Shown: piece after piece, positions 18,782 to 27,942 of the stretch
Numbering within the stretch: position 1 is the stretch's first letter
How the letters are laid out: every line of letters starts with the position of its first letter
Assembly: GCA_024401185.1 (NCBI GenBank)
Contig: JAKSLO010000004.1
Location: 1-54,335 of the forward strand
Length of the DNA stretch: 54,335 nt
Source: Bacteroidaceae bacterium
GTDB lineage: Bacteria > Bacteroidota > Bacteroidia > Bacteroidales > Bacteroidaceae
Direction: 5' to 3'
Program-made: the position numbers and the translations under genes
The notes under the pieces: generated by a model
Databases searched by the model: none
Told to the model about the DNA's origin: nothing
Seen by the model: the letters and a program-made list of their open reading frames with translations, nothing else

Positions 18782-20110
18782 GTGAACAAAATAAAAGTAA
18801 TACTCGCCAGCACAGCCATGGCATGGGCTTCGGCCAACGCATGGGCACAAAATGGCAACAACTCGTCCTATTCGCGCTTTGGACTTGGAACCATGTCCGA
18901 ACAGTCGCAGACCTTCAACCGAGGCATGGGTGGTGTTGCGATGGGATTGCGTAGCGGTAAGAACGTCAACATGCAAAACCCCGCTTCCTATTCCGCCATC
19001 GACTCATTGACCTTCCTCTTCGACGTGGGCATGACTCTACAATATGGCCACCTCAGCGCCAATGGCTCAAGCACCAACGCACGCAATGCCACCTTGAGCA
19101 ACGTCAACGCAGGATTCCGCGTGGCAAAGAACCTGGGCATGTCGTTCGGTTTCGTGCCTTTCACCAACATTGGCTATACCTTCCGCTCTGAAGGCAGAGT
19201 AGGCAACAACTTCACATCAGCACAGCCAGTCACCACCCTGACCACCTACACCGGTAGCGGAGGCTTGCACCAACTATACATCGGAGCCGGATGGAAACCA
19301 TTCAAGTGGCTGTCTGCCGGTGTGAACGCAAGCTATGTGTGGGGTGACTACAACCACACCATATCGCAGACCTTCTACGAGGGAACAACCGTCAGCTCGA
19401 GCTACAGCAGCCAGACGCAACAGTATTCTGCCGACATCACATCCTACAAACTGGACTTCGGCCTTCAAGTGCCCATCCGCATAAGTCCTGCCGACCACAT
19501 CACACTCGGTGCCACCTACGGGTTGGGCCATACACTCAATGGCACAGCCACACGCCTTCGCTACACAAGCGTAGGCGACTCTACCGAGATGAGCGTGGAT
19601 AAAGCATTCGACATCCCCCAGACCATCGGAGCAGGTCTGTCATGGCAGCACAAAAACCAGCTGACCGTAGCAGCTGACATGAAATACGAGAAATGGAGCG
19701 AGTGCAACATGCCTATGCCTGGCAACACAGCCACCGGCGACATCACCTATACGGTGAAGACAGGTGCCTATAACGACCGCACACGCTATGCCATTGGTGC
19801 AGAGTATGTTCCCAACGCTAACGGAAGAAGCTACCCGGGCACGATACGCTACAGAATGGGATTCAACTACACGTCTTCCTACCTGAAAATAAACGGACAG
19901 GACGGGCCCACCGAATACAGGGCAACCGTTGGTTTGGGCTTACCCCTGAAGTCAAGAAAGATGGGCGAGGACGCATCGGTCATCAACGTGTCAGCTGAAT
20001 GGATGATGCGCAAGCCATCGGTGGCAAGCATGATTAAGGAGAACTACTTCATGCTCAACATTGGCATCACATTCAATGAGGGATGGTTCAAGAAATGGAT
20101 GATTAGATAG
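18782..20110 (+). CDS. Outer-membrane beta-barrel protein, FadL/OmpP1-like
   Basis: This 442-residue protein starts at a GTG and has a signal peptide ending in AWA near residue 22. The mature protein is made of alternating amphipathic strands with Tyr/Gly-rich turns over its full length. An N-terminal NSSYSRFGLG segment and GRGMGGVAMGL-like sequence with NMQNPASYSAIDS resemble the hatch region of FadL/OmpP1-type hydrophobic-substrate channels. The C-terminus is FNEGWFKKWMIR. It is the first gene of a tight three-gene unit with lptC (1-bp overlap) and a CorC-like gene. Cargo is unknown; the neighbours suggest a role in envelope lipid handling. Confidence 0.75.
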   Translation: MNKIKVILASTAMAWASANAWAQNGNNSSYSRFGLGTMSEQSQTFNRGMGGVAMGLRSGKNVNMQNPASYSAIDSLTFLFDVGMTLQYGHLSANGSSTNARNATLSNVNAGFRVAKNLGMSFGFVPFTNIGYTFRSEGRVGNNFTSAQPVTTLTTYTGSGGLHQLYIGAGWKPFKWLSAGVNASYVWGDYNHTISQTFYEGTTVSSSYSSQTQQYSADITSYKLDFGLQVPIRISPADHITLGATYGLGHTLNGTATRLRYTSVGDSTEMSVDKAFDIPQTIGAGLSWQHKNQLTVAADMKYEKWSECNMPMPGNTATGDITYTVKTGAYNDRTRYAIGAEYVPNANGRSYPGTIRYRMGFNYTSSYLKINGQDGPTEYRATVGLGLPLKSRKMGEDASVINVSAEWMMRKPSVASMIKENYFMLNIGITFNEGWFKKWMIR

Positions 20111-20787
20111 TGAGGAAGTTTCTTGTCATATTCACCACCGTCCTTGCCACCCTTATCAGTTCGTGCGGGGCAGAACAGGAGCACATGGCTGATGCCATCA
20201 ACGAAAGCGACTCATTGGCGTTCATGACCGCCAACGGAGTGAGTACGCTCATCTCCGACTCGGGTGTGATACGATACAAACTGGTGGCTGAGGACTGGCA
20301 GATACACAACAGCACCAGCCCTGCTACTTGGAAGTTTCTGCATGGTTTCTTCATGGAGCGCTTCGACGAGAACATGCACACCGACCTTTTCGTGCAAGCC
20401 GACACGGCCTTTCTGCACACCCAGCGAACCTGGGAACTGCGTGGACGTGTGATAATCAAAAACTTGCAAGGAACGTTGTTTCGCACCGAGGAGTTATTCT
20501 GGGATATGAACGAGCATAAGATGTGGAACAGCAAACCCATGGACATCTTTATGCCCGACCGCGAGTTGCATGGTACCGATTTCCGCTCAAACGAGCAGAT
20601 GACAGACTACTACGTTACCAACTCAGTAGGTGCCTTCCCAGCCAGCGACACGGAGAACGAGACACCCGTACCTGAACCCGAGCCGCAAACCGAGGAGGAG
20701 GCTATGGATGCGCTGAGAAACAAACCCGTAACGAACCCCAACCCCAACAAAGTACAGCTACCCGCCAAACCGGCACCAAAGAAATAA
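20110..20787 (+). CDS. lptC: LPS export protein LptC
   Basis: LptC is the bitopic inner-membrane component that passes LPS from LptBFG to periplasmic LptA. This 225-residue protein begins at a GTG that shares its G with the previous stop (TAGTG). Its N-terminus is lipoprotein-like (LATLISSCG, Cys near residue 19) rather than a plain membrane anchor, a common form in Bacteroidetes. The middle shows the LptC/OstA beta-jellyroll pattern: SGVIRYKLVAEDWQI, HTDLFVQADTAFLHTQRTWELRGRVIIKN and LFRTEELFWDMNEHKMWN. The C-terminal 50 residues are Pro/Glu-rich and probably disordered, extending past the usual length. Next gene starts 2 bp after the stop. Confidence 0.88.
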   Translation: MRKFLVIFTTVLATLISSCGAEQEHMADAINESDSLAFMTANGVSTLISDSGVIRYKLVAEDWQIHNSTSPATWKFLHGFFMERFDENMHTDLFVQADTAFLHTQRTWELRGRVIIKNLQGTLFRTEELFWDMNEHKMWNSKPMDIFMPDRELHGTDFRSNEQMTDYYVTNSVGAFPASDTENETPVPEPEPQTEEEAMDALRNKPVTNPNPNKVQLPAKPAPKK

Positions 20788-20789
20788 TA

Positions 20790-22067
20790 ATGACATTAAA
20801 TACCACCACACTCATCATATACACCCTTGTCGTGTTGCTCTTATCCGCCTTCTTCTCGGGTATGGAGATAGCATTCGTGTCGTCCAGCAAACTACGCTAT
20901 GAGATGGACAAGGCAAGCAACAGCTTCAGCAGCAAGATGATGGGAGTATTCTACAAGCACCCCAACAACTTCATCTCCACCCTCTTGGTGGGCAACAACA
21001 TTGCACTCGTCATCTATGGCATCCTGATGGCTCAGCTACTGGGAATATGGTTCATCAACGACCTGCACCTGAACGAGGGACTGGACCTGATACTCAACAC
21101 GGTCATCTCTACGCTCATCGTGCTGGTGACGGGAGAGTTTCTGCCCAAAACGCTTTTCAAGCACAACCCCAACCGCATGCTGAGGATATTTGCCCTCCCC
21201 ATGTTCATCATCTACATCATCCTCTACCCCATCAGTAAGTTTACCAGCGGATTGAGCAAGATGCTGCTGCGCATTTGCGGTATAAAAGTAAACAGAAACG
21301 ACGGAGATGCCACCTTCACGAAAGTGGACCTCGACTACCTGATACAAAGTAACATTGACGATGTAAAAAATGAGGAAGAACTGAACAATGAGGTCAAGAT
21401 GTTTCAGAATGCCCTGGAGTTCAGTTCTGTTAAGGTTCGCGACTGCATCGTGCCACGTACTGAGATAGATGCCGTAGGGATGGACACACCCCTGGAGGCA
21501 CTCAAGAACCAGTTTGTGGAATCAGGACACTCAAAGGTCATCGTCTATGGGGATGACATTGACGAAATCAAAGGATACGTACATTCCTCTGAGATGTTCC
21601 GCCTGAGTCCCACGGACAGATGGTCTGACTACATCCGTGAGGTTTCGTTTGTACCCGAAACCATGCCGGCACAAAAACTGCTGAAAACATTCATACAGCA
21701 GAAACGCTCAATAGCCGTAGTAGTGGATGAGTTTGGAGGCACAAGCGGCATTGTCACCTTAGAGGACCTGGTGGAGGAAATCTTTGGCGAGATTGAAGAC
21801 GAGCATGACAACACGCACTACATTGCCACCGACCTGGGCAACAACGAGTACATGCTGTCTGCCCGAATGGAGATAGAACAGGTGAACGAGAAGTTCGACC
21901 TCAACTTGCCCGAGAGCGACCAATACCTTACGGTAGGCGGACTCATCCTGCACAAGTACCAAAGCTTCCCCAAGCTTAACGAAGTAGTTAAGTTTGACAA
22001 TTTCGAATTTAAGATAATGCAAAAGACCACTACGAAAATCGTGCTGGTAAGGCTGAAAGTAAACTAA
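20790..22067 (+). CDS. CorC/HlyC-family membrane protein (DUF21-CBS-CorC_HlyC)
   Basis: This 425-residue protein has the domain order of the CNNM/CorC group. A DUF21 membrane domain occupies roughly residues 5-180 ([19 protein letters not shown] is the signature; [14 protein letters not shown] and [10 protein letters not shown] follow). A pair of CBS domains covers about 205-330 ([48 protein letters not shown]) and a C-terminal CorC_HlyC domain about 345-420. Relatives are linked to magnesium or sodium transport; haemolysin is a historical label. It is co-transcribed with lptC. Confidence 0.9.
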   Translation: MTLNTTTLIIYTLVVLLLSAFFSGMEIAFVSSSKLRYEMDKASNSFSSKMMGVFYKHPNNFISTLLVGNNIALVIYGILMAQLLGIWFINDLHLNEGLDLILNTVISTLIVLVTGEFLPKTLFKHNPNRMLRIFALPMFIIYIILYPISKFTSGLSKMLLRICGIKVNRNDGDATFTKVDLDYLIQSNIDDVKNEEELNNEVKMFQNALEFSSVKVRDCIVPRTEIDAVGMDTPLEALKNQFVESGHSKVIVYGDDIDEIKGYVHSSEMFRLSPTDRWSDYIREVSFVPETMPAQKLLKTFIQQKRSIAVVVDEFGGTSGIVTLEDLVEEIFGEIEDEHDNTHYIATDLGNNEYMLSARMEIEQVNEKFDLNLPESDQYLTVGGLILHKYQSFPKLNEVVKFDNFEFKIMQKTTTKIVLVRLKVN

Positions 22068-22151
22068 CAAACTTCGCTTTTGTCCTTTTTTTGACTGTTT
22101 TTTATTACGACAAGGTGCTTTTTTTGCCTTTTACGTGCACGCGTGTGAATC

Positions 22152-22170
22152 TTTTTTTGTATCTTTGCGC
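22152..22170 (+). promoter_or_regulatory. Promoter of the SurA/PpiD-like foldase gene (T-tract type)
   Basis: TTTTTTTGTATCTTTGCGC contains a perfect -7 box TATCTTTG (22160-22167). No TTTG stands 19-21 bp upstream. The same 18-nt block precedes lysS and the GHL10 gene. Transcription would start near 22174, so the frame upstream of 22263 is mostly leader. Confidence 0.7.
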
Positions 22171-22262
22171 GCTGATTAGGGAGTATTCGCAAGGAATACC
22201 CATGATATGCCTTGCCCCCGAGTCAACAAGAAACAGCAACAAATAATAAAAATCATAATACA

Positions 22263-24455
22263 ATGGCAACATTACAAAGTATCAGAAGCAGCAAAGTCAC
22301 TCAGGCCGCAATTGGCTTGGGCATGCTGGCTTTCATTGCCGGAGGTGCCGTAGAGATCATGAAGAAGAGTGGTCCCGACACTGAGGTTTCAAGTTTGAAT
22401 GGCGAGTCACTCGACTACGCTGAGCTCAATGACATGGTTGACGAGTACAAGGAAGTGCTCCAGACTATGGGTCAGCTCCCCGCTGGCGAGCAGGTAAGCA
22501 ACGAGATTCAGGCACAGATCCGTGAACAGGTTTACCGTAGCTACGTGCAGCAGAAGATGATCGAGGGTGAATGCGCTAAACTCGGCATCACCGTTACCGA
22601 CGCTGAGTTGCAGAACATCATCAAGGCTGGTAACCACCCCTTGCTGGCACAGACTCCCTTCCGCACACAGCAGGGCACCTTCGACCTCCCCGCACTTCAG
22701 CAGTTCCTGAAGCAGCGTGAGGAGATGATGAGCAACCCTCAGATTACCCCCGACCAGCGTGAGTACATCGATCGCTACTACAGACTGTGGTGCTTCATCG
22801 AGAAGGAGATCAAGAAGAGCACATTGGCACAGAAGTACCAGATGCTGCTGAGCGGCCTCACCATGTCGAACCCCATCAGCGCAAAGGCAAACTTCGATGG
22901 CCGTACCAACGAGACCGACATCGTTTTGGCAGCCCTTCCCTACACCACTATCCAGGACAGCGAGATCAAGGTTGAGGATAGCGACCTGAAGGCTAAATAC
23001 GAGGAATACAAGGAGGCATTCTATCAGACTGGCGAGACCCGCGACATCAAGTACATTGATGTTATCATCAAGGCAAGCAAGGCCGACGAGGAGGCTCTGA
23101 ACAAGGAAATGGCTGAGTATGCTGAAGACCTGAAGAAGGAAGATGCAGTTATCGAGGCCATCGTAAGCCGTTCACAGTCATTGGTTCCCTACACCGGCAT
23201 GGCTATCACCACCAAGGCTCTTCCCTACGACATTGCCGCTCGTATTGACTCTATGGCTGTAGGCACTCAGACCGAGCCTTACTATAACATCGCTGACAAC
23301 ACTATGAACATTGTCAAGCTGATGAACAAGGTTAGCCGTCCCGACTCTGTAGAGGTTCGTCAGATTGCAGCTATCAACGCTGATGCAGCTGCTGCCAAGA
23401 AGACTGCAGACAGCATCTGCAACGCTTTGCAGGCTGGCGCTAACTTCGACACCATCGCCAAGGCATACAACCAGCCTGCTACCAAGCAGTGGGTGGCAAG
23501 TGCCATGTACGAGGGTGCAACCAATCTTGACGATGCTACCAAGAAGATGATTGAGTTCTCTTCAACCTCTTCGGTAGGCTCAATCGAGCAGATTGAGGGT
23601 GAAGGTGGTATCATGGTAGTTCAGATTACCGATCGTCGCAATATGGTTGACAAGTACGATGTAGCTGTCATCAAGCGTACCATCGACTTCAGCAATGCAA
23701 CTGCCAACGATTGCTACAACAACCTCAGCAGCTTCATCGCTACCAACAAGACCGTTGAGGCTATGGAGAAGAACCAGACTGGTGAATATGCTCTTCTTAG
23801 CCGCGACAACGTAGAGCCTATGACCAACGCTCTCCCTGGCATCGAAGACTCACGCGAGGTAATCCGCTGGATGTACAAGGAAGCTACCAAGACCAACGAC
23901 GTTAGCGAGATCTTCTACTGTGGCAAGAACCGCGAGCATCTCGTAGTAGCTGCACTTACCGGCGTACACGCTGAGGGCTATCGCGATTACAACGACGAGC
24001 AGATTAAGCAGTACCTCACCAACGAGGTCATCAAGGACAAGAAGGCTGCTAAGCTTCTGGAGAAGATGAACAGCGCTAAGAGCGTGGCTGACGTAGCCAA
24101 GATTGCAGGTGCAGTTCAGGACACCGTTCAGCACATCACCTTTGCTGCTCCCGCTTACATCCAGAAGATGGGTGCTGTAAGCGAGGCTGCCATCAGCGGT
24201 GCTGCCAGCGCAGCTGCCCAGGGCAAGTTCGTAAGCGGCATCAAGGGTAACGCTGGTGTATATGCTTTCCAGGTATTATCAAAGAACAAGACCGAAGAGA
24301 AGTATGACGAGAAGACAGAAATGCAGCGTGCAGCTCAGTCGCAGCAGTATGCTATAAGCAATGGCTTGCAGGCTGACATGCGCAGCCCCTATAGCGTATT
24401 CTACAAGATTTATAAGAGCGCTAAGAAGAGCGACAAGCGTCACTTGTTCTACTAA
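22263..24455 (+). CDS. SurA/PpiD-like peptidyl-prolyl isomerase (foldase)
   Basis: This 730-residue inner-membrane-anchored periplasmic protein resembles PpiD. A single membrane segment (AAIGLGMLAFIAGGAVEIM, residues 16-34) precedes a SurA_N-type chaperone region (residues 45-220; QIREQVYRSYVQQKMIEGECAKLGITVTDAEL is characteristic). One or more parvulin-like regions follow (about 345-465, with KTADSICNALQAGANFDTIAKAYNQ). It helps outer-membrane and secreted proteins fold after Sec export. Start chosen at ATG 22263 (MATLQSIRSSKVTQ), matching relatives; the frame extends 17 codons upstream, but that stretch lies in the leader. A strong terminator follows. Confidence 0.88.
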   Translation: MATLQSIRSSKVTQAAIGLGMLAFIAGGAVEIMKKSGPDTEVSSLNGESLDYAELNDMVDEYKEVLQTMGQLPAGEQVSNEIQAQIREQVYRSYVQQKMIEGECAKLGITVTDAELQNIIKAGNHPLLAQTPFRTQQGTFDLPALQQFLKQREEMMSNPQITPDQREYIDRYYRLWCFIEKEIKKSTLAQKYQMLLSGLTMSNPISAKANFDGRTNETDIVLAALPYTTIQDSEIKVEDSDLKAKYEEYKEAFYQTGETRDIKYIDVIIKASKADEEALNKEMAEYAEDLKKEDAVIEAIVSRSQSLVPYTGMAITTKALPYDIAARIDSMAVGTQTEPYYNIADNTMNIVKLMNKVSRPDSVEVRQIAAINADAAAAKKTADSICNALQAGANFDTIAKAYNQPATKQWVASAMYEGATNLDDATKKMIEFSSTSSVGSIEQIEGEGGIMVVQITDRRNMVDKYDVAVIKRTIDFSNATANDCYNNLSSFIATNKTVEAMEKNQTGEYALLSRDNVEPMTNALPGIEDSREVIRWMYKEATKTNDVSEIFYCGKNREHLVVAALTGVHAEGYRDYNDEQIKQYLTNEVIKDKKAAKLLEKMNSAKSVADVAKIAGAVQDTVQHITFAAPAYIQKMGAVSEAAISGAASAAAQGKFVSGIKGNAGVYAFQVLSKNKTEEKYDEKTEMQRAAQSQQYAISNGLQADMRSPYSVFYKIYKSAKKSDKRHLFY

Positions 24456-24512
24456 TCAATTCCCCCATTTGCATACAAGGGTTGGCATTTAGCCTAACTG
24501 TAGCAACATATC

Positions 24513-24554
24513 GAGGATGCATCAAGACATTGTTTTGCTGCATCCTCTTTTTTT
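24513..24554 (+). terminator. Rho-independent terminator of the foldase gene
   Basis: A GAGGATGCA/TGCATCCTC stem (24513-24521 with 24539-24547) is followed by seven T (24548-24554). Confidence 0.92.
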
Positions 24555-24557
24555 GTA

Positions 24558-24598
24558 CAATTCACAATGCACAATTAATAATTCACAATACACAATAA
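24558..24598. repeat. AT-rich dispersed repeat (AATTCACAATGCACAATT type)
   Basis: About 40 bp of ATTCACAATGC, ACAATTAATA and ATTCACAATAC words, the same family as at 14281-14338. It begins 4 bp after the terminator T run. The rest of the spacer up to 24780 shows no ORF or clear structure. Confidence 0.75.
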
Positions 24599-24780
24599 AT
24601 ATCAATTTAATTCCTTTCGCTCGGCTTGCCACTTAGCAGCTCGCCTGCATAAGAACTCCCTAATACTAAAGCATGCGCAATTAGGTCTATACGCCTACTA
24701 CAAGTTAGAACGCAGTAATTTCTTGACATAGACAAAGGCATTTCTGGTTCATGATACTCAAACCATCGGCATTTTCAGGT

Positions 24781-24835
24781 ATCGGGAATACATCGGGAAT
24801 GTATCGGGAATATATCGGGAACATATCGGGCAAGC
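24781..24835. repeat. 11-bp-phased array with ATCGGG core, five units
   Basis: ATCGGG occurs at 24781, 24792, 24803, 24814 and 24825, exactly 11 bp apart. The remaining five bases vary: AATAC, AATGT, AATAT, AACAT and CAAGC. The array lies between the convergent foldase and ilvC genes. A second array with the same core is at 46506-46560. Confidence 0.92.
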
Positions 24836-24908
24836 AAACAAAGGAGCCTTCAAAATAAATCTTATTGACAAAAGCACATTATAAGAAGCGTTGCGTTTAG
24901 GCCTATCA

Positions 24909-24945
24909 CAAAAAAACTCTGGTACCTCAAAAAGAGATACCAGAG
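24909..24945 (-). terminator. Rho-independent terminator of the ilv operon
   Basis: On the minus strand CTCTGGTA/TACCAGAG (24938-24945 with 24917-24924) is followed by a run of seven T. It is 43 bp beyond the ilvC stop. Confidence 0.9.
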
Positions 24946-24987
24946 CTGTGTATGATATGCACTCAGAACAGAGTTCTGAGGGACATA

Positions 24988-26031
24988 TTAGTTGTTCTCG
25001 GGACGGAGCTTACGTACGGTCTCAGCAGTACGCCACATCTCGCTCTCACGAAGAGCAGCGAGCTCCTTCTCCAAACCATCACGATAGTCGGGCTTAGAGT
25101 TAGCGTCGATAGAGATCTGAGCCTCGTTACCACACTTTACAGAAGCATAGAGCTTCTCAACAACGGGCTTGCAAGCATCGTGGAAGGGGCCCATCCAGTC
25201 GAGAGCACCACGCTGAGCGGTGGTAGAGCAGTTAGCGTACATCCAGTCCATACCCTTCTGAGCGAAGAGAGGCATCAAAGACTGAGTCAACTCCTCAACG
25301 GTCTCATTGAAAGCCTCAGAGGGAGTATGACCATTCTCACGCAATACCTCGTACTGAGCGAGCAACAGACCCTGAATAGCACCCATCAAAGAACCACGCT
25401 CACCGGTGAGGTCAGAAGTAGCCTCGCGCTGGAAGGTAGTCTCGAACAAGTAACCAGAACCGATACCGATACCAAGAGCCAAGGTACGATCCAAAGCCTT
25501 GCCGGTAGCATCGTTGTAAACAGCGTAAGAGCTGTTCAAGCCACGACCCTCGAGGAACATGGTACGAAGAGAGGTACCTGAACCCTTGGGAGCAACCATG
25601 ATAACGTCGATGTCCTTAGCGGGAACGCAACCAGTGCGATCGCTCCAAGTAATAGCGAAACCGTGTGAGAAGTAGAGAGCCTTACCAGGAGTGAGGTACT
25701 TCTGCAAGGTGGGCCATACGCTCATTACAGCTGCATCAGAGAGCAAGCACATAACGATAGAAGCCTTGTCAGCAGCCTCCTCGATTGAGAACAGAGTCTC
25801 ACCGGGAACCCAACCATCGTTGACAGCCTTCTCATAGGTCTTACCCTGACGCTGACCTACGATTACGTTGAAACCGTTGTCACGCAAGTTGCAAGCCTGA
25901 CCAGGACCCTGAACACCATAACCGATAACAGCGATGGTTTCGTCCTTCAAAATCTCACGAGCCTTCTCAAGAGGGAACTCCTCGCGGGTCATCACTTCTT
26001 CGATAACACCGCCAAAATTCATTTTTGCCAT
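24988..26031 (-). CDS. ilvC: Ketol-acid reductoisomerase
   Basis: IlvC converts acetolactate or acetohydroxybutyrate to the dihydroxy acid using NAD(P)H and Mg2+, the second common step of valine and isoleucine synthesis. The 347-residue length fits a class I enzyme with a somewhat extended C-terminus. Motifs are the Rossmann start IAVIGYGVQGPGQ (residues 33-45), VGQRQGKTYEKAV (cofactor specificity loop), VIMVAPKGSG and the catalytic/metal helix SDLTGERGSLMGAIQGLLLAQYE near residue 205. It is the last gene of the ilv operon and ends just before the terminator. Confidence 0.97.
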   Translation of the reverse strand: MAKMNFGGVIEEVMTREEFPLEKAREILKDETIAVIGYGVQGPGQACNLRDNGFNVIVGQRQGKTYEKAVNDGWVPGETLFSIEEAADKASIVMCLLSDAAVMSVWPTLQKYLTPGKALYFSHGFAITWSDRTGCVPAKDIDVIMVAPKGSGTSLRTMFLEGRGLNSSYAVYNDATGKALDRTLALGIGIGSGYLFETTFQREATSDLTGERGSLMGAIQGLLLAQYEVLRENGHTPSEAFNETVEELTQSLMPLFAQKGMDWMYANCSTTAQRGALDWMGPFHDACKPVVEKLYASVKCGNEAQISIDANSKPDYRDGLEKELAALRESEMWRTAETVRKLRPENN

Positions 26032-26108
26032 TGTTTTTTGTTTTTAAAAAGGTTTATAATTATTTTTGATATTTCAATGTATATGAGGGCTGACACTTCA
26101 GCACGAAT

Positions 26109-26870
26109 TCAGTTAAACCTCAATCTCGCCTGACACACCACTTCTCCGGCATTACCCTCCGTGACGTTCTTCCGAACCTCTATGTCAAACTCTCTTTCGC
26201 TGACAGCCTGCTGGTAGAAGCTCAGACGGTCACCCATATAGCTCTCTGCCTTGTAGGCTATCTCGAAACGGCGGATGCCATTCTTGAACGCATCCTTGGG
26301 GAAAAGGTTCAGAATGTGCTCAATGTACTTAATCGAGTTGATGTGACCGTTGATGTCCACATCGCTATAATAAGTATCGATGGTGCGTACCAACTGAGCA
26401 TCGCGGAAGCGGAAACGTCCGTGCCCCTCAATAGGACACACATTCTCCTCTTCGCTTACGATATAATTAAGGATGTCGCCTTCATACAACGAGAGCAGAT
26501 CACAAGGGCGTCGGGTCTCCATGTCGATCATGGCCCAAATGCTTCGGGCGTAACCGCAGGGCGTGCCGTCGGCTCGTGTGATGGCAAAGTTACGGTTGGT
26601 AAAGAGTTTGATTACGCTCTCCACCCAGGTTGAGATGTTGATATGATCGTACTGCACAGGCATCTCGGTCATCTCAATACTCAAACGGCTGAGCACCCAT
26701 GTATGTCTGGTTCCGTTGAGGTCGCCAATGCCCCACCCTCTCTTTGCAGAGTGGTTGCCAGCGGCATTCAACAGATGATTGCCCAATACACCCATGAATA
26801 TGCGCCCCGTGTAATCCACGTGGAAGGGTTCCACATAAACCGGATAGGTATCAATCTTTCCAAATCCCAT
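26109..26870 (-). CDS. Acyl-ACP thioesterase
   Basis: This 253-residue double-hotdog protein is a bacterial acyl-ACP thioesterase (FatA/FatB-like), which releases free fatty acids from ACP. Hotdog 1 contains HLLNAAGNHSAKRGWGIG and a segment TWVLSRLSIEMTEMP; the second contains TYYSDVDINGHINSIKYIEHIL, where D-NGHxN carries the catalytic Asn/His. It sits inside the ilv operon between ilvN (72 bp) and ilvC (77 bp). Why a fatty-acid chain terminator is co-expressed with branched-chain amino-acid synthesis is not shown by the sequence; control of branched-chain acyl groups is one possibility. Confidence 0.9.
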   Translation of the reverse strand: MGFGKIDTYPVYVEPFHVDYTGRIFMGVLGNHLLNAAGNHSAKRGWGIGDLNGTRHTWVLSRLSIEMTEMPVQYDHINISTWVESVIKLFTNRNFAITRADGTPCGYARSIWAMIDMETRRPCDLLSLYEGDILNYIVSEEENVCPIEGHGRFRFRDAQLVRTIDTYYSDVDINGHINSIKYIEHILNLFPKDAFKNGIRRFEIAYKAESYMGDRLSFYQQAVSEREFDIEVRKNVTEGNAGEVVCQARLRFN

Positions 26871-26942
26871 GTCAACTCTATACTGTCAGTTCTTAACCTT
26901 TGTCTTTACTTCTCTAAGTGTCTGCCTTACGAAGGATAGGGA

Positions 26943-27809
26943 TTACACCAAGGAATCCCTGTCTTCCTCACGCTTGGCAATATACTGGTCCAGACGTTCA
27001 ATGCACGACTTGGTGATGGCAATACGTCCTGAGCGGACGAACTGCAACACGCAGCCCAAATCATTGAGCTGGTTAAAATGCTCCAATACGTCGCTGGTCA
27101 CACCCGTCTTCTCTACCGTGGTGTAGGTAGGATTAACCTCTACGATACGAGCGTCATAACGACGAACAATACGAGAGATTTCGGGGTTTGAAAGCACCAT
27201 GGGAGTAGAGAGCTTGAGCAATGAGGTCTCCAGAATGAAAATCTCATCATCGATGAAGCAATTAGCTTGCAGCACGTCAATCTTCTTCTCAATCTGCTTG
27301 CAAAGCATCTCTGCCATCTCCTGCTTGCAATAGCAGGTAATGGTGTACTTATGCACACCGGGGGTAGATGACGAGCATACGTTGAGCGACTCAATATTCA
27401 CCTGACGACGGGTAAACACAGCCGTAATCTGGTTGAGCACACCAGCATAGTTCTCCGAGTAGATAATCAAGGTGTAGAGAGTCAGTCCATCGTGATTGAG
27501 GAGTGAACCCTCCTGACCTGCGGTAGAACGACGAGCCACAGCATTGCGGGTGAACGTCTCATGCTGACCATCACTCTTGCTGTCGTTGGCCAATGTGGCC
27601 TTACGCTGGCGAGAGAGGTTCTTTTCGTAAGAGTCACGCTCGATAGAAGCGGCAGCACGTACTGCTGCATCAAATTTTTCTGTATCGTTCATATTGTCAC
27701 ATTTGCCACAGGTATTGCAATCGCCACACTCTGCAGCTCCATACAGACTCCTTTCTGCCCCCTTTTCAGAGGAAACAGAATCAGTTGTCTCTTGTTGTTT
27801 ATCAATCAT
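26943..27809 (-). CDS. ilvN: Acetolactate synthase regulatory subunit with Cys-cluster N-terminal extension
   Basis: The small subunit stimulates acetolactate synthase and gives it valine feedback control. The ACT domain begins only near residue 107 (LYTLIIYSENYAGVLNQITAVFTRRQVNIESLNV), whereas most relatives start within a few residues of it. The extra N-terminal 105 residues contain CGDCNTCGKC (Cys28, 31, 34 and 37, CxxCxxCxxC) followed by an Arg/Lys/Ser-rich stretch. The frame is continuous and starts at ATG 27809; an internal Met40 (MNDTEKFDAAV) is an alternative start that would drop the Cys cluster. The second half (from about residue 190) matches the usual C-terminal ALS small-subunit domain. 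It is 133 bp from ilvB, a wide gap for this operon. Confidence 0.9.
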   Translation of the reverse strand: MIDKQQETTDSVSSEKGAERSLYGAAECGDCNTCGKCDNMNDTEKFDAAVRAAASIERDSYEKNLSRQRKATLANDSKSDGQHETFTRNAVARRSTAGQEGSLLNHDGLTLYTLIIYSENYAGVLNQITAVFTRRQVNIESLNVCSSSTPGVHKYTITCYCKQEMAEMLCKQIEKKIDVLQANCFIDDEIFILETSLLKLSTPMVLSNPEISRIVRRYDARIVEVNPTYTTVEKTGVTSDVLEHFNQLNDLGCVLQFVRSGRIAITKSCIERLDQYIAKREEDRDSLV

Positions 27810-27942
27810 GTTATATTATTTCCAAACGCGAAATAAGTACCACCTTGCACGGATTACCCATTCTCTGTAACCGCTTCTCCTTAGCCCAACCTACCGAAGA
27901 CTGATGCTCCGCCCGAAGGACAGCACAAGGGAGAAAGGGGCA

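Noticed and set aside
24781..24835. ATCGGG array as a CRISPR array
   Set aside because: Unit of 11 bp is far shorter than any CRISPR repeat plus spacer; no leader and no cas genes.
27561..27836. 91-aa plus-strand frame opposite ilvN
   Set aside because: Shadow of the ilvN N-terminal extension; the ilvN frame is in operon context and leads into a real ACT domain.
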